Below are positions 7,430 through 16,697 of a stretch of 22,059 nt of DNA, one piece after another. Both the position numbers and the translations under genes were made by a program. Below the pieces are notes generated by a model. It was given only the letters and a program-made list of their open reading frames with translations, was not told the DNA's origin and made no database searches. The DNA comes from Chara braunii (lineage: Eukaryota; Streptophyta; Charophyceae; Charales; Characeae): contig BFEA01000804.1 in assembly GCA_003427395.1 (NCBI GenBank), forward strand, positions 179,457 through 201,515. The letters are read 5' to 3'. Numbering within the stretch: position 1 is the stretch's first letter; each line of letters begins with the position of its first letter.

Positions 7430-7735
7430 CTTTTTAGTGAGGTTGTGCTGCCGAACTGCCACCGTGGCATCAAGACCTTCCTAAGGGAAGGTGCCGCAGG
7501 ATTTGTCACGCGACGCTGAAGGTTTTTTTTAATGTGAGTGTGGGAAGGTGCTGCAGGACTGACGACGTGACGGCATCAAGGTCTCCATAAGGGGAAGTGT
7601 TGTCCATTTGGCGGTACGACAACAACGCTTTTTTTTTTTGAGGATACGCTGCCGAAATTTTGACACGGCAATGGCACTTCCGCTGGAAACTGCTGCCAAT
7701 TTTTTGGCACGACAGTCGTGGTACCGTTTTTGACA
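7430..7735. repeat. Three degenerate ~100-bp units, each led by a T-tract
   Basis: Units begin with T-tracts at about 7430, 7523 and 7629, each followed by a g(a)gtgagg-like string, then gctgc(c/a)g, then a gcatcaag or gacacggca segment. Units 1 and 2 both contain gcatcaag followed by a CC-TAAGG palindrome; in unit 1 it is perfect (7475-7481/7486-7492, ACCTTCC/GGAAGGT). Further small palindromes are TGCCACCGTGGCA (7457-7469) and TGCCAATTTTTTGGCA (7694-7709). Units 2 and 3 are part of the 2.2-kb repeat; unit 1 lies just outside it. Confidence 0.55.
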
Positions 7736-9752
7736 GCACGGCGAGTGACAATTCCGTTTTTGTGGTGCGCAGCGGTTATGGTGGATTCCAGTGCGGCCTA
7801 GAGGTTGGGCTAGCACTAGTGCACGATTGGGTCTATGCGGTAGTGGTGTGTGGACCGGCGGCATGAAGAGAGCCTGGAGTGGGTGCACGTGGCATTTGTC
7901 ATTGGGGCTCGCGGCACATGCGGTTTTCAACTAGGGCCATTTTTATTTTTTTTGCGGTGTGCGGAGCGAGCGGTATTGGTTTTTGTGACCATTCAATGGT
8001 GCGGCAACGACATGGGATCCCCTAGGGTCCAATTTGGGACCAGGTGAGATTAATTTTGAAATTGGGACCGACATATTGGTGTGGCTATTATAAGCGGACA
8101 GGATGATTTGAGGCGGCATCGACTTGCGATTGGTTGGGGAGTGTCCTTGGAGGACGTGGTGCAGTAGGAACTGCGTTGAGACTGTCAGGGACTGCGTTGA
8201 GACTGTCCGGAACATTGGGATCAAGTGGAAACTCATTTGTGAGAACACCCTTCTTGAGGGCTATCTCACTTGTGTCCTTCGAGTGGACTGGACCTTTGTT
8301 CATTTGGGCACTTGGAGAAAGCGGCGGCCGTTGTTCAGTGGAATAGGCGTAAGTTGTGGAGTTGCGAGCTGCATATTTTCAGTTATAACGGCGATCGTCT
8401 TTTTCAACTTTGATTGGAGTTTTACTCGGCTTTCTTGAGTGAGTCGGATCAAACTTCATACTTTCCTTCACATCTGTGTGAACCTGCACTTGCTTGACCC
8501 TGTTCATTGAAAAGGTAGAGGAAAGTTATGCATGTCGTGTATGTGAATGGAAAGGTCTGACCTGATTATGGGATTGCATTGGTTTTCTCTTAAACTTGTT
8601 GTCTTTGTGTGTTCTGCAAGTAGGTAGACGAATGTTTGAAAAGGAGATTGATTATGCATATTTGAGATGAAGGAAAGGATTATCCTCCTTCTATCTTTCA
8701 CCTGCCTGTATGATAAAAGTATTTGAATTTTAAAGTGAATAATTTCAACGGGTGTTGTAAGGAAAAACAAATTGTGAATATAATGAAGATGACGATAGTT
8801 AGACTTAGTATTTTCCTGAGGATTGACCCGTTCTATCCCGAATTACCTCATTTATCTATACCTGCCCAAATGATTCTCGTTCTCAATTCTGTTTTTTTCG
8901 GTCTAAGTTACCCTGAACTTAGAAATGAATGAGAATAATTGAGAGCTACTTGCAGTGGACACATCCCTTATCTCTAGGAAGCATCTGGGGTGGGGGTTCG
9001 TTGTTTTAGGAACAGGCCCTGTTATCCACTAAGAGTGGACTGTTTTATGGGGGGGGGGGTATTTTGCTGATTCGGTGGAGACGGCTCGACTTTTGAGATC
9101 CGAGCTTTGTGCTCGAGTGAGGAGGAGAAGTACCCCAGACCACTTCCTAGGGGAAGAGGCATACAACACTTCAATCATTCGTAAAGTAGTATGTCGTCCA
9201 ATAAGATTAGGAATGTGTGGAGACAGGTGTGCGTGCTTAGTCTTAGATTGGCGGTAAGCTGGAATGAATGATTTTGGCAACACGTCTCATCCAGTCAAAA
9301 CTGAGGCAACCGACGACCTTGTTGGTTGCATCCATGTTATTGTCTGAAGCCAACTCCTTGTTGGCGGTTGTACGATTGTTTTGTGGAGTTTGACCCGGGG
9401 TGGTCGGATTTTATTTTGATCTTGTGTTATTAGATGTATTGTATGATGATTCGAGTTTTTTTAGTTATCATTTTTTATTGGATATACCTTTCTATCGACT
9501 ACCGTTGAATCCTTTTTATGTAATTATGTATGAATGTTATTACTTTCGTTTGACTGTGTGTCAAGGGACTGGGATTAATGTTCGGTTTCCCACTTGGTTG
9601 AGACTGTCCTAGTCCACCGGCGTCTGCTTCGTACTCAGGAGATCAGCGCCCTAAGGAACGAACAACGTTCAGGTCCACTCGACGTTAACCAATAGTATGT
9701 ATACTACAGCGAACGAGCAAACGTCCTCGACTGAATTACCTTTGCAATTGCA
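7523..9752 (+). repeat. 2.2-kb direct repeat, copy 1 (possible long LTR)
   Basis: This matches 10433-12703 almost throughout, in the same orientation and with moderate divergence. Shared landmarks include ccatttggcggtacgacaac, gtggctattataagcggaca, ctagaggttgggctagcac and agtatgtatactacagcgaa. Left homology begins in a T-tract; right homology ends at ...ATTGCA, a possible LTR-type CA end. TG at 7533 could be a start, but copy 2 has CG there. Copy 1 has a TATA-like box at 8089-8094, a private 21-base tandem duplication (8170-8207) and a G11 run (9049-9059). No intact protein is encoded. The alternatives are an LTR pair, a solo LTR plus a 5' LTR, or a segmental duplication of non-coding DNA; I cannot decide. 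Confidence 0.85.
8089..8094 (+). promoter_or_regulatory. TATA-like box, copy 1
   Basis: TATAAG in gtggctattataagcggaca, conserved at the same place in copy 2 (11021-11026). It stands about 560 bases into the repeat, as a U3 promoter would in a long LTR. Support is conservation and motif only. Confidence 0.35.
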
Positions 9753-10432
9753 TGTAAAAGCTTTCGCACGTGGGTCATTAGCTCGATAGGGATACGCCCC
9801 TAAGGGTGGTGACAACCCCTTAGGGAATGAAAGTTTATGCCCCGTGGGAACTTATCCTGTCGTAGGGGACCGCGAGATGTACACCTGGCGCACCCGGCTA
9901 GAGCGTGCCCCAACCCCAAATACCACCCTATCACCAAATGCTCAGAAAAATCTAAATTTTTTTGCGGGGGGTCTTTAAGGCATGCGCAACACTGCTTTTT
10001 TTTTTTTTTTTTTTTTTTTTTGCCAAAAAGTCGTCGTCCGGAAATCCGAACGACGGGGGTACCTGATATTCGGGGGAGACGTCTGGGGGAGACGTCCGGT
10101 CTCCGGACCATTGGTAACCTAGTTATTTTTTAACGTTCCATTTGAGTTTAAATTCTTAATATCTTGATATTGATTGAGTCGTATTCTGTTATTGTTTTGA
10201 TATTCATCGACATTATGTATAAATTTCGAGTTATTATATTGAGAATTACGGTTTTCATGTATCATATTTTATCATGAATTTGGAGGTATTCTTTTAGTTA
10301 TAATTTGTGCGTTAATTGTTATTTGTTGAAACTATTTTGAAATATTGTCAACTTAAGTGTTGACTTTTTAATGATATTGTTTTGCAGAATTATTTAGTCA
10401 TATACTTTATTATTATATTGGAATGATGTACA
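9753..10432. other. Unique spacer between the two 2.2-kb copies
   Basis: The left half is GC-rich with several hairpins: CCCTAAGGG/CCCTTAGGG (9798-9806/9817-9825), an 11-base stem with one mismatch (10032-10042/10045-10055) and GGAGAC/GTCTCC near 10085. A run of 26 T (9996-10021) is an A26 on the minus strand and may be a retroposon tail. The right half (10130-10432) is AT-rich with no open frame of note. I see no PBS after copy 1 and no polypurine tract before copy 2, so the spacer does not look like a standard LTR-element interior. Confidence 0.6.
9996..10021 (-). repeat. Poly(T) 26 / poly(A) on the minus strand
   Basis: Twenty-six uninterrupted T. If read as poly(A) on the minus strand, the tailed sequence would be the hairpin-rich DNA at 10022-10110. 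No coding frame or clear pol III box is seen there, so the origin is uncertain. Confidence 0.6.
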
Positions 10433-11020
10433 TTTTTTTAACGTGAGTGTGGGATAGTGCTGCCGGACTGACGACGTGACGACATCAAGGTCTCCCTAAG
10501 GGGAGGTGCTGTCCATTTGGCGGTACGACAACGACGATTTTTTTTTATGAGGATATGGGATATGCTGCCGAAATTTTGACACGACAGTGACACTTCGGTG
10601 GAAAACTGCTGCCAATTTTTTGGCTGCCAAATTTTTGGCACGACAGTCGTGGTACCGGTTTTGACACCGTGGCGAGTGGCAATTCCGTTTTTGTGGTGTG
10701 CAGCGGTTATGGTGGATTCCAGTGCGGCCTAGAGGTTGGGCTAGCACCGGTGCACGATTCGGTCTATGCGGTAGTGGTGTGTGGACCGACGACATGAAGA
10801 GAGCGGGGAGTGGGTGCACGAGCCATTTGTCATTGGGGCTCACGACACATGCGGTTTTTAGCTAGGGCCATTTTTATTTTTTTTTGTGGCGTGTGGAGCG
10901 AGCGATATTGGTTTCTGTGACCATTCGATGGTGCGGCAACGACGTGGAATCGCCCAGGGTCCAACTTGGGACCAGGTGAGATTAATTTTGAGATTGGGAC
11001 CGACATGTTGGTGTGGCTAT

Positions 11021-11026
11021 TATAAG
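11021..11026 (+). promoter_or_regulatory. TATA-like box, copy 2
   Basis: TATAAG in gtggctattataagcggaca. The 20 bases around it are unchanged between the copies although flanking DNA has drifted. Confidence 0.35.
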
Positions 11027-11545
11027 CGGACAGGATGATTTGAGGTGACATGGACTTGCGGTTGGTTGGGGAGTGTCCTTGGAGGACGTGGTGCAGTAGG
11101 GACTGCGTTGAGACTGTCCGGAACATTGGGATCACGTGGAAACTCATTTGTGATAACACCCTTTTTTAGGGCTATCAATGGACCTGACTTTTTGTTCATT
11201 TGGGCACTTGGAGAAAGAGGCGAACGTTGTTTAGTGGAACAGGCGTAAGTTGTGGAGTTGCGAGCTGCATATTTTCAGCTATAACGGCGATCGTATTTTT
11301 CAACTTTGATAGGAGTTTTACTCGGCTTTCTTGAGTGAGCCAGATCAAACTTCACTCAAGGTCAGTTGATTGACTCAGGCTTCCTTCACGTCTGTGTGAA
11401 CCCACAATTGCTTGACCCTGTTCATTGAACGTTCATTGAAAAGGTAGAGGAAAGTTGTGCGTGTCGTGTATGTGAATGGAAAGGTCTGACTTGAATACTG
11501 ATTGCACTGGTTTTCTCTTGAACTTGTTGTCTTTGCGTGTTGTGC

Positions 11546-11839
11546 AGGTAGGTAGAACAATGTTTGAAAAGGAGATTGATTATGCCTATTTGGGATGAAG
11601 GAAATGATTATGCTCCTTCTATCTTTGACCTGCCTGCATGGCAAAAGTACTTGAAGTTTGAAGTGAATAATTTCAACGGGTGTTGTAAGAAAAAAAAAAT
11701 TGTAAATATAATGAAGATGAAGATAGTTGGACTTAGTATTTTCCCGAGGATTGACCCGCTCTATTCCGAATTACCTCATTTGTCTATACCTGGCCAAATG
11801 ATTCGCGTTCTCAATCTCCTTCTGTTTTTTTTCGTCTAA
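11546..11839 (+). other. Open frame in repeat copy 2, possible exon of unknown protein
   Basis: From an ATG at 11582 the frame reads MPIWDEGNDYAPSIFDLPAW and continues through FEVNNFNGCCKKKK and SELPHLSIPGQMIRVLN to a stop at 11839; the frame is open from 11564 or a little upstream. Just before it lies ttgtgcag/gtaggtag, which resembles a 3' splice site. In copy 1 the same frame carries stops (MHI*DEG, LPV**KYL) and the AG is changed (tctgcaagtagg). In the first 35 codons about ten of eleven differences change the amino acid, which does not suggest constraint since duplication. I recognise no family. It may be a relic exon or chance. Confidence 0.2.
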
Positions 11840-12854
11840 GTTACCCTGAACTTAGAAATGAATGAGAATAATTGAGAGCTACTTGCAGTGGACACATCCC
11901 TTATCTCTAGGAAGCATCTGGGGGGGGGGGGTTCATTGCTTTAGGAGTCGGCCCTGTTATCTACTCAGAGTGGACCGTTTTACGGGAGGCGTATTCTGCC
12001 GATTTGGTGGAGACGACTCGACTTTTGAGATCCGAGCTTTGTGCTCGGGCGAGGAGGAGAAGTACCCCAGACCACTTCCTAGGGGAAGAGGCATACAACA
12101 CTTCAAGCAATGCCCCTGATAAAGAATCATTCGCAAAGTAGTATGTCGTTCAATAAGATTAGGAATGTGTGGAGACAGGTGTGCGTGCTTAATCTTAGTT
12201 TGGCGGTAGGCTGGAATGAATGATTTTGGCAACACGTCTCATTAACTCAAAACTGAGGCAACCGACTACCTTATTGGCTGCATCGATGTTATTGTCTGAA
12301 ACCAACTCCTCGTTGGCGGTTGTACGATTGTTTTGTGGAGTTCGACCCGGGGTGGTCGGATTTTATTTTGATCTTGTGTTAATGGATGTATTGTATGATG
12401 ATTCGAGTTCTTATAGTTATCATTTCTTATTGGATATACCTTTCTATCGACTATAGTTAAATCCTTTTTTATATAATTATGTATGGATGTTATTACTTTC
12501 GTTTGACTGTGTGTCAAGGGACTAGGATTAATGTTGGGTTTCACGCTTGGTTGAGACGTCCTAGTCGACCGGCGTCCGGTTCGTACTTAGGAGATCAGCG
12601 CCCTAAGGAACGAACGACATTCGGGTTCGCTAGGCGTTAACCAAAAGTATGTATACTACAGCGAACGAGCAAACACCCTCTACTGATCTACCTCTGTGAT
12701 TGCACCAGGTTAGAGCGACGACGAAGCGACGCGACCACGACCGTCTCGCAGGGTTATTATGCGTCGTTCTCAAGTTGTCTCTTTGTTTTGTTTTTGCTTT
12801 AAACTCTTGCGTGACACGGCCGGGAGGGCTCCTGCGCTTTGCAAAAAGGCGGGA

Positions 12855-13285
12855 GCTGATGCGCTCAACACCTTCAACAGGCACAGGCAGTTGAGGCTCT
12901 AAAGGTTGAGCTATAAAAAGGAAAGAGGATGCAACTCAGAAGGAGGCCAGGAGAAAATTGTTGGTTGCAGAGATTGAGAAGATTAGGGTGAGTAGACATT
13001 GAGAAGATTAGGGTGAGCAGTACTTCTAGCCAGTACAATAAGGACATGGTTGAATTCATCCTCTTGCAGGATGATATTCACCGTTCTTATTTTACTAACT
13101 GGGACGAGAGGATCACTAGTCTCGAGAGCAGCCACTCAGCGTTTTCTAAGAAGCTGGATGACATCTCCTCCAAACTGGATCAGATCTTTACTTGTTTAAA
13201 GATCCCAACCACCTTCGACTGCTTTCCTTCTCTCCCTCTCTCTGTCCAAGTCTATGATTCTATGGTGCTTTGCGAGATGTTGTAA
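12855..13285 (+). pseudogene. Gag-like coiled-coil ORF relic
   Basis: A broken reading frame of the Lys/Glu/Gln-rich coiled-coil type seen at gag N-termini in this window. Segments in order: QAQAVEALKVEL (about 12878-12916), a shift, IKRKEDATQKEARRKLLVAE then IEKIRV (about 12912-12990), a frameshift caused by a 25-bp tandem duplication, then SSTSSQYNKDMVEFILLQDD, ITSLESSHSAFSKKLDDISS and KLDQIFTCLK (13013-13200). The last part has leucine/isoleucine heptads and resembles the LDQILDILQ end of the coiled coil in the gag at 3760. No CCHC knuckle or pol follows. It stands 150 bases after repeat copy 2 on the same strand, as a gag would after a 5' LTR and leader. The family assignment is inference. 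Confidence 0.5.
12973..13017. repeat. 25-bp tandem duplication in the gag-like relic
   Basis: attgagaagattagggtgag plus tagac (12973-12997) is followed by a second attgagaagattagggtgag (12998-13017). Because 25 is not a multiple of three it shifts the frame: before the duplication the frame reads AEIEKIRV, and the downstream frame begins directly after the second copy. Confidence 0.9.
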
Positions 13286-13556
13286 ACTTAAGAAAAATAC
13301 GATATAGATGAGTAAAGAAATTGTGAATGTAACTGATAGTCTGATACAATAGGAAAGGGGACCCTGAAGGTAGGCATTGAAGAGATTGGGTCTTCGGGTA
13401 ACGGAATCAGAGGAACTACCTGGGTTATTAACTCACCCCATTTTTGCTGATTGATTTGGCAAATGGTGTTGGGTGCAGGAAAAACCTCCCACCGTAAGCC
13501 CAATCAATTTGTTGAAAGTCCTGTTGGGTCTTCATCCGCGTTTTCAAAACCAGATA
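13286..13556 (+). other. Short region upstream of the hAT relic
   Basis: No clear gene. An open frame from 13451 runs without a stop into the hAT reading (KPNQFVESPVGSSSAFSKPD), so the transposase N-terminus may start here. I see no hAT terminal inverted repeat or 8-bp target duplication. Confidence 0.35.
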
Positions 13557-15586
13557 TGGCGAAATTGAAGGCCGCAATTCACCGTTCACTCCAAAAGGGA
13601 GGGTCTGAGCCACAGTATCTGCTCAAGGAAGAAAGGTCTGGCACTGCACAGTGTTGGTGCTGATTTGCACATGTTTGTCATACGGACGCAACACTTGTGA
13701 AGGAGCATGACTCCGATTATGCGGTGTGTAAAAAATGTTATGCTGTGTACGCTTACGAGGCGCGTCACGACACAAGCTCCCTTAATGGTCGTAAATTTCG
13801 TTTGGGTGTCACGGAGACCGGAGTGATGTGTCTTTTCGCAACGACGATCGAGCCGAGTGCTGCACAAAAGAGGTAGTTTGCTAAGTTTGTTGCTTTGATG
13901 TGCTATGAAGATTTGAAACATTTTTCTATTATAAAGGACCAAGGGTTCCTTTGAAACTCGCATGTTGTTTTAGATATAGGAGTTAGTTCCAGCAGGGCTA
14001 TGAAGATAAAATATTTGGCTCCCTATCGAAACACGGTTAAGAATCAAATCCTGTCGATGGCATAATCACTTCGGATTGTGGTCGTCGTAAAGATGAAAGA
14101 GCACTTTGCTGACAAGATTCATGTCGGGTTCACTGTTGCCTTCTTGACAAATTCGATAAAGATAACATATTTTATGTCGATCACAACCTATTACATCAAC
14201 AAACGTTTTGAACTCCACGTTCAAACACTCTAGGTCAAATCGTTTTTTTAGGAATCACACACTGCTGATAATGTTTTGAAACCATTTCAAGAATGTCTTC
14301 ACGACCTCCAGTGTGAGGATTCTAACAGGTGTGTTGTGTGTTTGGATAGTGGATCGAGCATGGAGTGGAAGGGATTCGTAACAAATACAATGGGTGCTTT
14401 GTGGCGACCATAAACTCCCAACGGTGTTGATCATCGTGCTCAATAAAACCACAACAACAACAAACACGGTAAGATCAACACTATTTTATAGATTCGACGA
14501 ATCAGCAGCAGATGTTTTCACCTTAATTGGGAACTGCAAGGAATTAGTTCAACATGTGAAGCAGTCCAACCTGCAGAGGTCGTTGAAAAACACTCTTAAG
14601 CAGGAAAATGCTACGAGGTGGAATTCGTTTTTGAGAAAACTCAAATGTCAAGAATAGTTATGACGACGTCTTAGGATTGTTGATGAGCCGGGGTGGAAAC
14701 AAAGCGATATTGATTACACAAATCAATCGAAAGCTATTAGAGGAGTTGATACGTTTTCTTAATCGTTTTGAGGAAGCGATTCTGAAATTGGAAAGTTATC
14801 TGCAATCTACTCTTTACATCGTGACTTTCGAGCGAAATGAGTTGGTCAAACATTGCGAAATCCGGATGGAGTCTTCAAAAGATGTGGATGAGTCAGGAAA
14901 GGAATACGTCATTCCACCGGATTCAGACAACATCGCAACAATCAAGAGGTTGGTGAAGGATGTGCTGACAAAGAAATGACCACTAGAAGATCTACATGTA
15001 CTTGTTGCTTTGCTTGATCCCCGTCAAAATGACACGTTGGAGATATTGGAGGTTCCGTTTGTGCAAGTTAGACGAGGCAAGACCCTATTGAAAACAATCA
15101 TGCAACGTCGTTGAGAACGTTGATGATGATGCGGAGTCGTTGGAAGCGGAGGCTGCCAAAGAGCGCTCTTCGAAAAGAGGAAGGGTAAAACCGGGGTTTT
15201 GCAGCTCTGATGAGGAGGAAGATGGAATGTCGAGAAGGACTGCAACAGTGATGCTGACCTTGGCCGAAACGATTCAAAGAGAGTTCGATCATTATTTCAC
15301 GTTGAAGTTGACCAAGGATGAAAAACGTACTTTTGAACTCCTCCCGTGGTGGAAACTGAAAGGAATGATTATCACGACAACGGATAAGCGGGTACTGCTC
15401 CCTCCTTTGCCTATCATGGCACGGGCCGCTCGCTAAGTTTTATGTGGCCCCACGTCGAGCTCGAAGAGCGACTGCAATTTATCAGATGCGGGGAACACAT
15501 TGAAAGCAAAAAGAAATGTTTTTGGTGGTTCAGTGGTGAACGATTTTTTGTTTGTTAGATCGAACAAGGACTTGATCAATACATGA
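13557..15586 (+). pseudogene. hAT-superfamily DNA transposase relic (BED finger to hATC dimerisation domain)
   Basis: About 670 codons of a BED-type hAT transposase can be followed with stops and shifts. N-terminus: MAKLKAAIHRSLQKGGSEPQ. BED-finger region: HDSDYAVCKKCYAVYAY (13698-13748); the second metal-binding pair is not clear. Then YEDLKHFSIIKDQGFL (13906-13953), LAPYRNTVKNQILSMA (14015-14062) and ITYFMSITTYYINKRFELH (14161-14217), the region after the first catalytic Asp, which here reads FLTNS where TTDxW is usual. CLDSGSSMEW (14340-14370) is the second-Asp region. ELVQHVKQSNLQRSLKNTLK and TRWNSF (14543-14631) and LHVLVALLDP (14992-15021) are typical helical-domain motifs. The C-terminus has LLPWWKLKG, PLPIMARAAR and PTSSSKSDCNLSDAG (15339-15510), the hATC dimerisation signature, ending at TGA 15584-15586. 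In-frame stops stand at 13662, 13876, 13953, 14063, 14978 and 15434, among others. The element is inactive; no terminal inverted repeats were found. Confidence 0.88.
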
Positions 15587-16697
15587 ATATACAAATATGG
15601 TTGTTCTATTTTGCAATTATATTTTCGGTTTTAATCTGGATACATTAACATACCCGATTTAGTGGGTTTCTTGTTGCTTGGGTAACCCTACTACCTCTCG
15701 ATTTTCCCTGCCGCCATACTTTCTTTTTGAGTGCATGGATGTACCTGGCTGCTAGCCCAACTAGATACAACCCGACGCTAGGGTGGGGGAACGATTATCA
15801 CCGAAGTTAGGAGGGGATGCGGTCGCGATGAAGTACAACACCGAATGAAGGTGGCGACTGCGATAATGGTCATGGGCAGCAACACAACCCATAGCAGGGC
15901 CTTAATGGCAATCTCCAGGAGGATGGCGACCGTCCACAGAACGGGTAAATCGGGAGTGAATCCTCCACTAGATCCCGATCGATCTCGGTCTTCCACCTCA
16001 ACACTCATTAACTGTGCAAGATGAGTATGAATCTCCCTCTAAAACACGGAAAGGTGCACTACTATACGGTTGCGGCATTAGCGTCACCTAGGTCAGGCGA
16101 AGATGAGGCCGAAATCGAAAGAACCTTCCCCAAGGCCATAGGAAGATACACCGCGGTGGTCAGATATATTGAAAGGAAATCCCGATGTGAGTATGGACAA
16201 AGGAGTTGTCACATGCAAATGTTGCCGCGCGCGCCCGCGCCACCGTCAAACGTACTGACCAAAGAAAGAAAGAAAAAAGATCATGTAATCCTAGTATGAT
16301 CAAAACAAATGTTTGGCTGGCATTCGTGCCAACTTTACAATTATCAACAAGGACAAGAAATCACACGCGCTTTCAAAACTGCGCGCCCACACACTCCCTA
16401 TCCTTCCATCCAAACACGCAGTTGGTCAAAAACAAAAGCTGGTTGCGTCTCGCTCGGCGCACCAATTTTTTGAGTCAAACCCCGTTTCTGTCACTTGCTA
16501 AAAAAAACAGGGCGGCTACCCTTGTAAGGGTATTCACACCGACAACGTGCCCAGTAACTCTTACTGATGCCGCTCTATTTTCCCAACCTTTTTTTTTGCA
16601 AAGCAGCCAGCTCTTGGGTGGTGTGAAGCAGTGTGTCAGTGAGGAGGCCCGGATTTTCCTTAATATCCATTTCTTTTCGTTTCTGCTCTTTGCTGAA
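15587..16697. other. Intergenic stretch with only unsupported ORFs
   Basis: No recognisable family. Two small open frames diverge from 16008 (minus, 76 codons, with two hydrophobic stretches, ILLEIAIKALLWVVLLP and following) and 16021 (plus, 92 codons, MSMNLPLKHGKVHYYTVAAL), only 12 bases apart. A longer plus frame (16206-16766) is low in complexity and Ser/Thr/Leu-rich. An alternating purine-pyrimidine GC string (gccgcgcgcgcccgcgcc, about 16227-16244) could adopt Z-DNA. I do not call any of these genes. Confidence 0.4.

Larger units (their letters stand above)
10433..12703 (+). repeat. 2.2-kb direct repeat, copy 2 (possible 5' LTR)
   Basis: Second copy of the module at 7523-9752. Copy-specific changes include tggctgccaaatttttggca (10621 region), an insertion near 11356-11380, a private 11-base duplication gttcattgaac (11420-11440), an insertion near 12105-12128 and a G12 run (11920-11931). 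It ends ...GATTGCA at about 12704. The next bases, CCAGGTTAGAGC, could be a badly decayed iMet PBS, and a gag-like ORF relic follows on the same strand, so copy 2 may be the 5' LTR of an element. Copy 2 keeps an open frame at 11564-11839 that is broken in copy 1. Confidence 0.85.

Noticed and set aside
9770-9830. Possible tRNA: ttagctcgatagg looks like an A box
   Set aside because: No B box at a suitable distance and no acceptor or anticodon stem; the local symmetry is explained by the CCCTAAGGG inverted repeat.
7523-12703. A confirmed LTR retrotransposon formed by the two 2.2-kb copies
   Set aside because: No matching target duplication, PBS after copy 1 or polypurine tract before copy 2; kept as a repeat pair with an LTR only as a possibility.
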